NCBI RefSeq assembly: GCF_019635155.1
Contig: NZ_JAHBZY010000021.1
Coordinates: 1 to 54,458 of the forward strand
Reading direction: 5' to 3'
From: Nitrosomonas sp.
GTDB lineage: Bacteria; Pseudomonadota; Gammaproteobacteria; Burkholderiales; Nitrosomonadaceae
Length of the DNA stretch: 54,458 nucleotides
Shown: in pieces, positions 1-9,657 of the stretch
Layout of the letters: each line of letters begins with the position of its first letter
How positions within the stretch are numbered: position 1 is the stretch's first letter
Made by a program: the position numbers and the translations under genes
The notes under the pieces: generated by a model
Database searches by the model: none
What the model was told of the DNA's origin: nothing
The model's input: the letters and a program-made list of their open reading frames with translations, nothing else

Positions 1-258
1 TGTTGTTGCCATTTTATTTGCCTCCTATTAAAAAGCTCTGTTAATAGAAATCGATGTTTTGCGAGGAAAATTATTCCCTGCTTGATACATGGTTTTAGAC
101 AGGCTTTCAAGTAACGAAAGTTCCCGTCAATTCAACAAAACAATTGTGCAATGAGCAATTAATGATACGAATCATACCCATCGCTTTGATATTTTAAGAA
201 TTAATGAGCGTCACTTCAAGCGGTTAATCGATATTTCCAGTCGGTTAGCAACAGAGTT

Positions 259-320
259 TTGTCACGTTTTTGTAAGAAAAATGTAATTGTCATAAATCTG
301 TAACATTGCTGCCTTATAAC
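259..320 (+). promoter_or_regulatory. Tandem Pho-box promoter of the porin gene
   Basis: PhoB half-sites resembling CTGTCA recur with 11-bp spacing. TTGTCA (259-264), TTGTAA (270-275) and ATGTAA (281-286) form one phased series. TTGTCA (287-292) and CTGTAA (298-303) form a second, very close to the canonical 18-20 bp Pho box. A -10-like TATAAC lies at 315-320, 11 bp after the last half-site, where PhoB-dependent promoters lacking a good -35 place it. The next genes encode a phosphate-type porin and PstS, so phosphate-starvation control is a strong inference. Confidence 0.75.
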
Positions 321-367
321 GTTCGTCATCTTTATTGATTGTATTTTTTACTACGGATCAGAAACTG

Positions 368-2095
368 ATGATGAAACCATACCGATTTATCTTGAAAGCT
401 TTAGTTGCGGCCAATCTAGGCATGGTATCGAATACGCATGCTTTGGATTTATATGTTGATACGACCACCAAGCAAATTTATGCGGAACCGGGGCCGGGGC
501 GTGTGCATATGGGAACTTTCGTGAAAGCCGACGCGCCTGCCAAAACCGAATCATCCAAAGTCGCGGAGACACCATTAAAAGCATCGTCCGATGCCGCGCA
601 ATTGGCTGAGGGTCAATCCGAGGAAATGAAAAGAAAATCTACGGAACGTCTTGCCAGAATCTCGGAAAAAGCCGAAAAGGCCCGGCTTGTCAATCAAGTA
701 TCAATCCTTGAAGAACGCGTGAAAGAAGTAGAAAAGATTCATGGTACTTTCGATGATCGCGGCTTGCATTGGGAAACCAAGGATGGCAATTTTTCCATGT
801 CACTTAATGGACGAATACAGCCGGCTTCGCAATACAATTTCATTAACGAGCCTGATCCCGCTTTCGGGTCCAATACGCCGAACGAATTGAATAGCGGCAT
901 GAATGTTCGCCGCGCTCGTTTAGGTGCGGAAGGTACTTTTTACAAAATCTGGGATTATAAATTCGAGTTTGATTTTAGTCGTGGCAATGGTTCAGTGGCA
1001 TCCGGAATTACTGATGCCTTCGTACGCCTTAATCACACGGATGCGCTGTCTTATAAAATCGGTTCTTTCAAAGAACCTTTCAGCTTGGAAGAAGCAGCCA
1101 GTAACCGCTATCTCACCTTTATCGAACGCCATATGTCGGTCAATTCCTTCGTGGATAACCCTAATACTTATAAAACAGGCATAGGCGTCAATTATGCAGT
1201 GAAACGATTCCAGACAGGATTGGCGTTCCAGACGGAACCGATCGGAGCTTGGTCAGCGGCTGCCACTTCGGTAAATGCCAATGGCAATCAAAGCCGTAAT
1301 AACGGTTCTGGCGATACTGGTTGGGAAGGTATCGGCCGTGTCACAGGAAGACCGTGGATGGAGGATGATACGAAATTCCTGCACGTCGGTATTTCTGCAG
1401 GACATACCACTGTCAATACACAGTACCGAGCGGATGGAACAATGGTTGGCGAAGGCTCCAATGGTGGCGGTGGCGGGATGTCGTTCGTTGCATTCCCGGG
1501 CACGAATGTGGATCGCACGAATGTTCTCAACACCGGTAATTTAAGTAGCGGAGCGCTTGGTGATCCAAACCGTCGTCAGGTTACCAGTTATGACCGGTAC
1601 GGTGCGGAAGGATGGTTTGTTTACGGTCCATTCTCTGCGCAAGGCGAATTTTTACGAACCAATATCAATGGCGTTGGTTATGATGGAGAACATCTAACCG
1701 GATATTATGGCTTTGCGAGCTACTTTCTAACCGGCGAATCCAAGGCGTATCACGTTAGAAACGGTGCTGCAAACCGGATTAAACCGAATCGTCCGTTTCA
1801 GTTTAACGGATCGGGCTGGGGCGCTTGGGAAGTCGCCGTCGGTTATGATTACATCAACATGAATTCGGGCGTTATTGCAGGCGGTAAAGCGGATATGATT
1901 AGATTCGGTTTAAACTGGTATCCGCATTCGAACGTGAAATTTCAGGCAAACGTTGTTCATGTGCTCGATATCAATACAGCGGGAACGCCCACCACCAATA
2001 CCAATGGCTATTCCGGCGGTGCCGGCGCACGTACTCATGGATGGAATAACGCCGATTTCAGCGCATTCCTGACACAATGGACCATCGATTTTTAG
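368..2095 (+). CDS. Phosphate-selective porin (OprP/OprO type)
   Basis: Predicted outer-membrane beta-barrel porin of about 575 residues for uptake of phosphate or polyphosphate. From the ATG at 368 the protein starts with a signal peptide ending near THA (about residue 25). A charged, heptad-rich stretch follows (about residues 85-130), then a long glycine- and aromatic-rich barrel with alternating polarity. It ends in WTIDF, a terminal aromatic typical of porins inserted by BamA. The in-frame TTG at 335 would put extra residues before the signal peptide, so 368 (or the adjacent ATG at 371) is preferred. A Pho-box promoter lies just upstream and pstS just downstream, which supports phosphate over another anion. 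The N-terminal coiled-coil-like segment may reach the peptidoglycan or assist trimer formation; that part is inference. Confidence 0.82.
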   Translation: MMKPYRFILKALVAANLGMVSNTHALDLYVDTTTKQIYAEPGPGRVHMGTFVKADAPAKTESSKVAETPLKASSDAAQLAEGQSEEMKRKSTERLARISEKAEKARLVNQVSILEERVKEVEKIHGTFDDRGLHWETKDGNFSMSLNGRIQPASQYNFINEPDPAFGSNTPNELNSGMNVRRARLGAEGTFYKIWDYKFEFDFSRGNGSVASGITDAFVRLNHTDALSYKIGSFKEPFSLEEAASNRYLTFIERHMSVNSFVDNPNTYKTGIGVNYAVKRFQTGLAFQTEPIGAWSAAATSVNANGNQSRNNGSGDTGWEGIGRVTGRPWMEDDTKFLHVGISAGHTTVNTQYRADGTMVGEGSNGGGGGMSFVAFPGTNVDRTNVLNTGNLSSGALGDPNRRQVTSYDRYGAEGWFVYGPFSAQGEFLRTNINGVGYDGEHLTGYYGFASYFLTGESKAYHVRNGAANRIKPNRPFQFNGSGWGAWEVAVGYDYINMNSGVIAGGKADMIRFGLNWYPHSNVKFQANVVHVLDINTAGTPTTNTNGYSGGAGARTHGWNNADFSAFLTQWTIDF

Positions 2096-2145
2096 TGGGA
2101 ATTATTTTGAGTATGAATAGCAATCCTTACAAACGGGAGTACGAA

Positions 2146-3171
2146 ATGCCAACGCTATACAATTTTAAGGGATTAATTTTTCTATTTGCATTGAGTATCT
2201 GGGGCGGTGTTACCGGCAATGTAAACGCGCAATCGATCATCAAAATCGACGGTTCCAGCACGGTTTATCCAATTACCCAAGCGATAGCCGATCAGTTTCA
2301 AGAAGTTAGGAAGGGGGAAGCCCAAGTGACGGTTGCTGTTTCAGGCAGCGGTGGCGGTTTCAGGAAGTTTTGCCGGGGAGAGATCGATATTGTCAATGCT
2401 TCTCGCCCGATCCTGAAAAGTGAAATGAAAGAATGCAAAAATGCCGGGGTGCAATATGTAGAAATACCAGTGGCGTTCGATGCGTTGACAGTAGCGATTC
2501 ATCCCGACAATACCTGGAGCAGAATCATGACGGTTAAGCAGTTGAGAAAAATCTGGGAACCGGTTGCCGAAGGTAAAGTGATGCAGTGGAATCAAATCAA
2601 CCCGATTTGGCCGGCGGAGACAATCAAGTTGTTTGGTCCGGCAAGGGATTCCGGCACTTACGATTATTTTACCAAGGCGATTGTTGGAAAATCGAAGTCA
2701 AGCCGTACAGATTTTACCAAATCCGATGATGATACCGGCTTGATGGAAGCTATAGCGGGCGATAAAAATAGCTTGGGCTTCCTGGGGTTTGCGTATTACA
2801 TTGAAAACCAGGATAAAGTCACCGCGGTGGCGATTGACAGCGGCAATGGTCAGGGAGCGGTTCTGCCTTCGGTGGAGACTGTCGAAGACGGCAGTTATCA
2901 ACCGTTATCCCGGCCCATGTTTATCTATGTCAGTCTCAAGGCCGCCGAGAAAACGGAAGTGAAAGGATTTGTCGAGTTTTATCTAAAAAATGCGTTGTTA
3001 ATGGTGAAGAAAACACATTTTTTTCCATTGCCACCGCGAGCGTACTCAACCATGCTTGGACATTTCAATAAAAAAAGAGAGGGTACGGTTTTCAACGGTC
3101 TGCCGGTGATTGGTTTGACGATTGACGAATTGATCCGCCGTGAAGAGCGTTTACAATACGAGAACTATTAG
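2146..3171 (+). CDS. pstS: PstS-family phosphate-binding periplasmic protein
   Basis: Periplasmic solute-binding protein of 341 residues expected to capture phosphate for a Pst ABC transporter. The ATG at 2146 is preceded by a good ribosome site (GGGAG) and opens a signal peptide ending near NVNAQ. Family hallmarks visible are [11 protein letters not shown], which forms the phosphate-binding loop, then VSGSGGGF and the [11 protein letters not shown] region. It follows the porin after about 50 bp, so both probably share the PhoB-controlled promoter. No pstC, pstA or pstB lies next to it, so the membrane transporter must be elsewhere, or this protein serves as an accessory scavenger or sensor. 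The region 3172-3419 downstream shows no gene or clear terminator. Confidence 0.85.
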   Translation: MPTLYNFKGLIFLFALSIWGGVTGNVNAQSIIKIDGSSTVYPITQAIADQFQEVRKGEAQVTVAVSGSGGGFRKFCRGEIDIVNASRPILKSEMKECKNAGVQYVEIPVAFDALTVAIHPDNTWSRIMTVKQLRKIWEPVAEGKVMQWNQINPIWPAETIKLFGPARDSGTYDYFTKAIVGKSKSSRTDFTKSDDDTGLMEAIAGDKNSLGFLGFAYYIENQDKVTAVAIDSGNGQGAVLPSVETVEDGSYQPLSRPMFIYVSLKAAEKTEVKGFVEFYLKNALLMVKKTHFFPLPPRAYSTMLGHFNKKREGTVFNGLPVIGLTIDELIRREERLQYENY

Positions 3172-3419
3172 CTTGGGAAATTTGTAATTAGTTTGGGTGT
3201 ACACAGATCGCCGGAGAATTGTTTGCGTTGTTGTCGCAGTAAAGAAACAGTCGGGAAATATCCATTTATCGGGGATGAATCGAATTTCTCGTCTGTTTTT
3301 TTCTTGTACCGATTCACCTCATAATGTTTTTTCAAAAAGTCGTGGCATTCATTTATGATATGAACTGTTTTCGTAATTATTAAATTGATCCCACTGCGTC
3401 TTCGGTAATCGTTCAGATC

Positions 3420-4931
3420 ATGCCTTTCAGCCCAATCATTCTATGGACAGACACGCTTATCTATTTGTTTGTCATAACAATATTCTTCTGGGTTTGGTAT
3501 GTGCGCCGTAACGAGCATTTATTGATGCCGTGGAAGCGGGTTGGACACAGCGCCAGCGGGATGTCGGCGCTCACGGTGTTACTGTTTTTTCTTGTGGTTG
3601 GTTTGCTCGATACCGTCCATTTTCGGCCAGCGCTTGAACATAAGAATAATAAAGGCGAGACGATTTACAGCGTAGAGGTATTAAGCTTACTGGATTTAAT
3701 TTTAACACCGCTTCGAACCAACATTGAGAAAACCTATTCCGCACCGCTCGCAACACATCTCTACGCAAAGGAAACAATCGAGTTGCCGGATGGGGAAAAA
3801 GTACGGGCTTTTGCACGCCTGGAATTTGGGGGGGCGCATTTGCGCGATCCTGAGAAAGAACATTTCTCGGATATTCTGGAACGGATTTTCAAAGGCCTGG
3901 CCTATGGTTTCTTGGCTTGGTTCGGCATAGCCTTCTTCTTAATAGTCTTTTTGTCTCGCCGCCATCAACAAAATTTCGCTCAAAGCATATCCGCCATTTG
4001 GCGGCGCACCGGCGAGATACCATGGTATGCGATCTTGATTACCTTATTGATTTTGCTGCTGCTCATCGGTTGCAGTGCAATGCTGGCAACGCACTATCAT
4101 GTTTTGGGTACCGACAAAGTCGGTCAGGATGTGTTGTATCAATCGCTTAAAAGCATCCGCATCGCATTGGTGATTGGAACGTTGACCACGCTGATCATGC
4201 TGCCGTTTGCATTGCTGCTTGGCATCATGGCCGGGTATTTCCAGGGGTGGGTTGACGATGTCATTCAGTATATCTATACCACGTTGAATTCGATTCCCAG
4301 CGTGCTGTTAATTGCAGCGGCGGTGTTGATGATGCAGGTGTATATCGAAACCCATGCGGAGTTGTTTGAAACCGTTGCATCCCGCGCTGATTTGCGCTTA
4401 TTGTTTTTGTGCATGATTCTCGGCGTGACCAGTTGGACAAGCTTATGCCGGTTGTTGCGCGGGGAGGCGCTGAAATTACGTGAAATGGAATACATTCAGG
4501 CGGCACATGCATTCGGGGTGTCACATTGGCGCATCATCAGCCGTCATATCTTGCCGAATGTGATGCATATTGTGTTAATTGCGACAGTCATGGATTTCAG
4601 TGGATTGGTGCTGGCCGAAGCGGTGTTGTCGTATGTCGGGGTCGGTGTCGATCCTTCAATGATCAGCTTTGGCACGATGATTAATGCCGCTCGGCTGGAA
4701 ATGGCCCGGGAACCGATGGTGTGGTGGGCTTTGCTGGCAGCGTTCGGTTTCATGTTTACGCTGGTTCTGAGCGCCAACCTGTTTGCCGATGCGGTGCAAA
4801 ACGCGTTGGATCCGCGCACCCGGACGCTGAAACTGAGCAGTCGCTTTTTTCAGCGGCATGGTAAAAGTGAAGTTCCTCCAAACAAAACTCCCGACGTCAT
4901 GACTGCGACAGGTTTTCCTCATTCGAAATGA
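3420..4931 (+). CDS. Peptide/nickel-type ABC transporter permease with long N-terminal region
   Basis: Inner-membrane permease of 503 residues in the DppC/OppC/YejE family. The C-terminal half (about residues 225-470) is a BPD_transp_1 domain. It includes GTDKVGQDV, typical of the start of this class, and the EAA cytoplasmic loop (EYIQAAHAFGVSHWR) that contacts the ATPase. The N-terminal half adds two membrane segments, an extracytoplasmic stretch (about 67-165) and further hydrophobic segments, making it longer than the roughly 300-340 residues usual for DppC. Its stop overlaps the start of the double ATPase gene by 4 bp, so the two are translationally coupled. The substrate-binding protein and second permease expected for such a transporter are not adjacent. 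The substrate is unknown; short peptides are a family-based guess. Confidence 0.8.
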   Translation: MPFSPIILWTDTLIYLFVITIFFWVWYVRRNEHLLMPWKRVGHSASGMSALTVLLFFLVVGLLDTVHFRPALEHKNNKGETIYSVEVLSLLDLILTPLRTNIEKTYSAPLATHLYAKETIELPDGEKVRAFARLEFGGAHLRDPEKEHFSDILERIFKGLAYGFLAWFGIAFFLIVFLSRRHQQNFAQSISAIWRRTGEIPWYAILITLLILLLLIGCSAMLATHYHVLGTDKVGQDVLYQSLKSIRIALVIGTLTTLIMLPFALLLGIMAGYFQGWVDDVIQYIYTTLNSIPSVLLIAAAVLMMQVYIETHAELFETVASRADLRLLFLCMILGVTSWTSLCRLLRGEALKLREMEYIQAAHAFGVSHWRIISRHILPNVMHIVLIATVMDFSGLVLAEAVLSYVGVGVDPSMISFGTMINAARLEMAREPMVWWALLAAFGFMFTLVLSANLFADAVQNALDPRTRTLKLSSRFFQRHGKSEVPPNKTPDVMTATGFPHSK

Positions 4932-6976
4932 AAGCCGTGCTGGAAATAGAGAATCTGGCAACGGTACTCCATACCGGTAGCCTGCCGGTTCGGGCCGTCG
5001 ATGGCCTATCGTTGAATATTTTGCAGGGAGAAACGTTCGCGCTATTAGGGGAATCCGGTTGTGGCAAGTCGATGACTGCTCTGTCGATTATGCGATTACT
5101 GCCGGATGTGGGCGAGATCGTTACCGGGCAAATCAAAATTCATGGCGTGGATCTGTTGCAATTACCCGAAGCGGCTATGCGCAAAGTGCGTGGTAAGCAG
5201 ATCAGCATGATTTTTCAAGAACCCATGTTAAGTCTGAATCCGGTTTTGACGATCGCTGAGCAAATTGGAGAAGTATTAAGACAGCATCTTAGTCTGCCGC
5301 CTGCATATCAGCAGGCGCGCATTCAAGAATTGCTCGAGCAAGTCGGTATCCCGGATGCGCAGCGGCGCATGCACGAATATCCGTTTCAATTTTCCGGGGG
5401 TATGAAGCAACGCGCCATGATCGCTATGGCGTTAGCCGGTGAACCCGAACTGTTGATCGCCGATGAGCCGACGACTGCCTTGGATGTTACGATTCAAGCG
5501 CAAGTGCTCGATTTGATGCGGCAGATCCAGCAACGTACACGCATGTCGATATTGCTGATTACCCATGATCTGGGGGTGGTGGCGGAAATGGCGCAACGCG
5601 TGGCGGTCATGTATGCCGGAGAAATCGTCGAGCTGGCACCGCGAGCGGATTTTTTTCAGCAACCGGCGCATCCTTATTCGCAACAATTGTTTGCTTCGTT
5701 ACCCGGCAAACATAAACGCGACCAAGCGTTGACGGTGATGAATGGCAATGTGCCGTCGTTATCACAGCAATTCAGCGGCTGCCGTTTTGCGGATCGTTGC
5801 AATCAAGTGATGGCGATTTGCCGTGATAGGGTTCCGCCATGGCATCGATTCAGTGACGATCATCGAGTACGCTGTCATTTGTATCAACCCGGCACCACGC
5901 ATGCGATACCGGCAGTTATCGCAATTGGCGAACAAAAGGTGCAATCTGAAGCAAGCCGGACGGATGAGACGTTATTAAACGTGGCGGATCTCAGCGTGCA
6001 TTTTCCGATTCGTAAGGGCTTGTTCAAACGCGTGGTCGGCCATATTAAAGCGGTCGATGGCGTGTCGTTACGGATCGCCTCTGGAAAAACATTGGCGCTG
6101 GTTGGGGAATCCGGTTGCGGTAAAACAACGATCGGCAAGAGTATCCTGCAGTTAATCCAGCCCACTGCGGGTAGCGTGCGGTTTAAAGGACAAGAGCTGG
6201 TGGGTTTGAAAAGAAGTCAGTTAAAACCGATACGTTCGCAGTTCCAAATTATTTTCCAAGATCCCTACTCATCATTGAATCCGCGCATGCGTATTAAGGA
6301 AATCTTACAGGAAGGCATGAGCGCATTGAAGGTTGGCGCCGTCAGCGGATCATCGAATGACGAATATTCGAACGTTAACTCAAGAGAGCGGGAAATCGAT
6401 TCGTTATTGCAACGTGTTGGATTGCCTGCTGAGTTAAAATGGCGATATCCGCACGAATTCTCAGGTGGTCAGCGTCAGCGCATTGCCATTGCCCGTGCTT
6501 TGGCGGTGAATCCAAAATTATTGATTTGCGATGAGCCGACTAGCGCTTTGGATGTTTCGGTGCAAGCACAAATTCTGAATTTGTTGAAAACGCTGCAAAA
6601 TGACCTAGGGCTTGCTTTTTTGTTTATTACCCACAATATTGCTGTTGTAGAATATTTAGCCGATGAGGTAGCTGTCATGTATCTCGGAAGGATCGTTGAA
6701 CGCGGACAAATCGATGAAGTAATGAGGAACCCCAGACATCCCTATACGCAGGCATTGTTGTCGTCGGTTCCACAGATTTCCGCTGATGCCAGCCGGCAAT
6801 TTGTACCTTTAAAAGGGGACTTGCCGTCACCGGCTACACCACCGGTTGGGTGTCATTTCCATCCGCGTTGCGAAAAAGCGATGGCGGTATGCCGGGAGCG
6901 CTACCCGTCGGCCAGTTCTTTTAGTGCAACGCATTCCGCTCATTGTTATCTTTATTCATCCGAACAGATCTCTTGA
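4928..6976 (+). CDS. Double-ATPase subunit of a peptide-type ABC transporter (YejF-like)
   Basis: Cytoplasmic ATPase of 682 residues with two complete nucleotide-binding domains, equivalent to a DppD-DppF fusion. The first domain has Walker A GESGCGKSMT, signature FSGGMKQR and Walker B LLIADEPTTALD. The second has GESGCGKTTIGKS, FSGGQRQR and LLICDEPTSALD. Each ends in the Cys-containing oligopeptide-transporter C-terminal motif (CRFADRC and CHFHPRC regions). It starts inside the stop of the permease gene (ATGA), so it is the power unit for that permease. The only odd point is the missing binding-protein gene. Function as an ATPase is certain by motif; the transported substrate is not. Confidence 0.88.
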   Translation: MKAVLEIENLATVLHTGSLPVRAVDGLSLNILQGETFALLGESGCGKSMTALSIMRLLPDVGEIVTGQIKIHGVDLLQLPEAAMRKVRGKQISMIFQEPMLSLNPVLTIAEQIGEVLRQHLSLPPAYQQARIQELLEQVGIPDAQRRMHEYPFQFSGGMKQRAMIAMALAGEPELLIADEPTTALDVTIQAQVLDLMRQIQQRTRMSILLITHDLGVVAEMAQRVAVMYAGEIVELAPRADFFQQPAHPYSQQLFASLPGKHKRDQALTVMNGNVPSLSQQFSGCRFADRCNQVMAICRDRVPPWHRFSDDHRVRCHLYQPGTTHAIPAVIAIGEQKVQSEASRTDETLLNVADLSVHFPIRKGLFKRVVGHIKAVDGVSLRIASGKTLALVGESGCGKTTIGKSILQLIQPTAGSVRFKGQELVGLKRSQLKPIRSQFQIIFQDPYSSLNPRMRIKEILQEGMSALKVGAVSGSSNDEYSNVNSREREIDSLLQRVGLPAELKWRYPHEFSGGQRQRIAIARALAVNPKLLICDEPTSALDVSVQAQILNLLKTLQNDLGLAFLFITHNIAVVEYLADEVAVMYLGRIVERGQIDEVMRNPRHPYTQALLSSVPQISADASRQFVPLKGDLPSPATPPVGCHFHPRCEKAMAVCRERYPSASSFSATHSAHCYLYSSEQIS

Positions 6977-6980
6977 AATT

Positions 6981-8591
6981 ATGAGTATTCAACACGAAGT
7001 GGCGCGTCGCCGCACATTCGCTATTATTTCGCATCCTGATGCCGGGAAAACCACGCTGACCGAGAAGTTGTTGATGTATGCCGGGGCGATTCATATTGCT
7101 GGTAGCGTTAAGGCACGTAAAGCCAGTCGTCATGCGACATCCGATTGGATGGAAATCGAAAAGCAGCGTGGGATCTCCGTGGCTAGTTCGGTCATGCAAA
7201 TGGAATATCGCGATTGCATCATTAATTTGCTGGATACGCCGGGTCACCAGGATTTCTCGGAAGATACTTATCGCGTATTGACAGCGGTTGACGCCGCGCT
7301 CATGGTGATCGATGCCGCCAACGGTGTTGAAGCGCAAACCTTGCGGTTGCTGGAAGTTTGCCGCGCTCGCAATACACCGATCGTGACATTTGTTAATAAA
7401 ATGGATCGCGAAGTGCGAGAACCGCTGGATCTGATCGATGAAATCGAACGTACGCTCGGTATGTCAACGATCCCATTTACCTGGCCGGTTGGTATGGGAA
7501 AGAATTTTCAAGGCGTGTGCGATTTGCAAAATAATTGCATGCGCGTTTTTCAGCCGGGATCCGACCGCGTTGACAGTAGCGGTGAGGTGATTGCGCAATT
7601 TGACGATCCGCAGATCCAGCAACGTTTTGGTATGGACTTAGATACCGCATTGCAGGAAATTGATTTAATCAAGGGCGCGTCTCCGGCTTTCGATCATGAA
7701 GCATTTCTAGCCGGCGAGCAAACACCGGTATTCTTCGGTTCGGCAATCAATAACTTCGGTGTGCGGGAGATTCTTGACGCTTTGGTGGATCTTGCGCCGC
7801 CGCCCGAGTCTCGTAACGCTATCCAGCGCGAAGTGCAACCGAATGAGAAAAAATTCTCCGGCATGGTATTCAAAATCCAAGCCAATATGAATCTGGCGCA
7901 TCGTGATCGTATTGCGTTTGTGCGTGTTTGTTCCGGTCATTTCAAACGCGGCATGAATTTGAAAGTGGCGCGTAATGGCAAGGATATCCGCACCAGCACG
8001 GTGGTATCGTTTTTGTCGCAACGCCGCGATATTCTGGAAGAAGCTTATCCCGGTGATATTATCGGTATTCCCAATCATGGCACGCTGCAATTGGGGGACA
8101 CGCTGACCGAAGGCGAAGTTCTGCAGTTTACGGGTCTGCCGTTCTTCGCTCCGGAGATTTTCCGGACGGTTGAAATTACCGATCCGTTACGCAGTAAGCA
8201 ACTGAAACTAGGATTGGCGCAGCTTGGAGAAGAAGGTGCGATCCAGGTTTTTCGCCCTCATCTTGGTAATATGCTATTGCTCGGAGCAGTCGGTACGCTG
8301 CAGTTTGAGGTGGTCGCACACCGTTTGCAACACGAATACGGGGTCGCAGCTCGTATCGCTTCCGCTAAATACCAATTGGCGCGTTGGGTGACGTGCGATG
8401 ATTCCCGTGAGCTGCAACGGTTTATTGAGGCCAATGCGCATCGTATTGCATACGATGCGGTTGATGCACCGACCTTTCTGGCTTCATACGGAGCGGAATT
8501 GAGTGTGGCTCAGGAAAATTGGCCGGCGATTCGTTTCCATAAACTGCGCGAACATGCTGGTTTGGTCTTCCAGAACCACATGAATGGATAA
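6981..8591 (+). CDS. prfC: Peptide chain release factor 3 (RF3)
   Basis: GTPase of 536 residues that recycles RF1 and RF2 from the ribosome after termination. The ATG at 6981 gives the family-typical opening with the G1 loop HPDAGKTTL. The downstream G motifs DTPGHQDF (G3) and NKMDR (G4) are intact. The RF3-specific stretch SGMVFKIQANM opens the second domain. An upstream in-frame ATG at 6846 would overlap the preceding ABC gene heavily and add sequence foreign to the family, so it is rejected. Its stop overlaps the next start as TAATG. Length is close to the usual 525-535 residues. Conserved housekeeping gene with high confidence. Confidence 0.95.
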   Translation: MSIQHEVARRRTFAIISHPDAGKTTLTEKLLMYAGAIHIAGSVKARKASRHATSDWMEIEKQRGISVASSVMQMEYRDCIINLLDTPGHQDFSEDTYRVLTAVDAALMVIDAANGVEAQTLRLLEVCRARNTPIVTFVNKMDREVREPLDLIDEIERTLGMSTIPFTWPVGMGKNFQGVCDLQNNCMRVFQPGSDRVDSSGEVIAQFDDPQIQQRFGMDLDTALQEIDLIKGASPAFDHEAFLAGEQTPVFFGSAINNFGVREILDALVDLAPPPESRNAIQREVQPNEKKFSGMVFKIQANMNLAHRDRIAFVRVCSGHFKRGMNLKVARNGKDIRTSTVVSFLSQRRDILEEAYPGDIIGIPNHGTLQLGDTLTEGEVLQFTGLPFFAPEIFRTVEITDPLRSKQLKLGLAQLGEEGAIQVFRPHLGNMLLLGAVGTLQFEVVAHRLQHEYGVAARIASAKYQLARWVTCDDSRELQRFIEANAHRIAYDAVDAPTFLASYGAELSVAQENWPAIRFHKLREHAGLVFQNHMNG

Positions 8592-9655
8592 TGCGAACCA
8601 TGATGGTGTGGCAATGGCTTCTGGTATCGTGTTTGTTTCTGGTTTTGCCGTTGCGTGCAGGCGATGTGTTAATGTCAAGCAGTGCGAAAACCCGATTTGT
8701 TGTAATCGGCGACATGCCATACACCGATGCGGAATATGCATTGCTGGAACAGCCCGACGGTGCTCTCGCAAAAGCGATTAGGGCCGTAGATCCACCGGTT
8801 CTAATCCATTTAGGTGATTTTAAGAAGGGGCGGTTGAGTTGCAGTGACGAACTGTTGCAGGATCATTATCGCCAAATCGCGTTTCTAAATCCCCACAAAA
8901 CGGTATACACCCCCGGTGATAACGATTGGACAGATTGTGACCGTTTTACCTTATCGGGCCGCTATGATGAACTGGAACGACTGAGTTTTCTTCGTCAACT
9001 TTTCTTTCATCTGGATCCATGGCAATTGACCAAGCATATTTCGGGTTTGACCCGCCAGGAAGGGTTTGTTGAAAATGTTCGCTGGCGCATCAATCAAGTT
9101 GTTTTTGTAACGTTGCACATTCCAGGAACTAATAATGGCCGCAGAGAGATTTTGCGGAGCAACTTGGATGATGCGTTAAATGAAGCGGACTTTCGTGATC
9201 AATCGAATAAGCAATGGCTAAATCAGTTATTCCTGGCAGCGGATACTGCACAAGCCGTTGTGATAGCATTTCATGCGGATATTTTTGATTTTGATTACGA
9301 GAAACCTGCATGTACTCCCGGTAATCGTACCGATTGCGATGGCTATCGCATGTTGCGCGATGAAATCAAGCATCACGCAGCACAGTTTAAAAAACCAGTT
9401 CTAGTGGTGCATGGGGATACACCCGCGTATTGCTTTCATCAACCCTATGCTGTAATTCCAAATTTATGGCGACTTAATGCACCTGGCGACTACAAATATA
9501 TCGATGCCAGCCAAATCATATTTGATCCGGATAATGAAAATATGCCATTCGTTGTAACCGGTTTACTCGACCGTAAATCCGCGCCAGAAGTATGTAATGA
9601 TGACATTTTTAGTCTTTCGGATTCTTCCGTGTTTACCTTTTTGGGAAATCTTTAA
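8591..9655 (+). CDS. Exported metallophosphoesterase-like protein
   Basis: Protein of 354 residues with an N-terminal hydrophobic signal (WLLVSCLFLVLPLRA), so probably periplasmic. It carries the order of short motifs seen in calcineurin-like phosphoesterases: VVIGDMPYTD, HLGDF, PGDNDWTDC in the place of GNHE/D, then FHAD and VVHGDT. Metal ligands are therefore plausible, but the first motif lacks the usual DxH histidine, so activity cannot be assumed. The start codon overlaps the prfC stop (TAATG) and yicC follows after 2 bp, so it is co-transcribed with both. The substrate is unknown. Several cysteines suggest disulfides. Confidence 0.6.
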   Translation: MRTMMVWQWLLVSCLFLVLPLRAGDVLMSSSAKTRFVVIGDMPYTDAEYALLEQPDGALAKAIRAVDPPVLIHLGDFKKGRLSCSDELLQDHYRQIAFLNPHKTVYTPGDNDWTDCDRFTLSGRYDELERLSFLRQLFFHLDPWQLTKHISGLTRQEGFVENVRWRINQVVFVTLHIPGTNNGRREILRSNLDDALNEADFRDQSNKQWLNQLFLAADTAQAVVIAFHADIFDFDYEKPACTPGNRTDCDGYRMLRDEIKHHAAQFKKPVLVVHGDTPAYCFHQPYAVIPNLWRLNAPGDYKYIDASQIIFDPDNENMPFVVTGLLDRKSAPEVCNDDIFSLSDSSVFTFLGNL

Positions 9656-9657
9656 CC

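Noticed and set aside
335-367. TTG start at 335 for the porin
   Set aside because: It would add 11 residues ahead of a normal signal peptide; the ATG at 368 is the better start.
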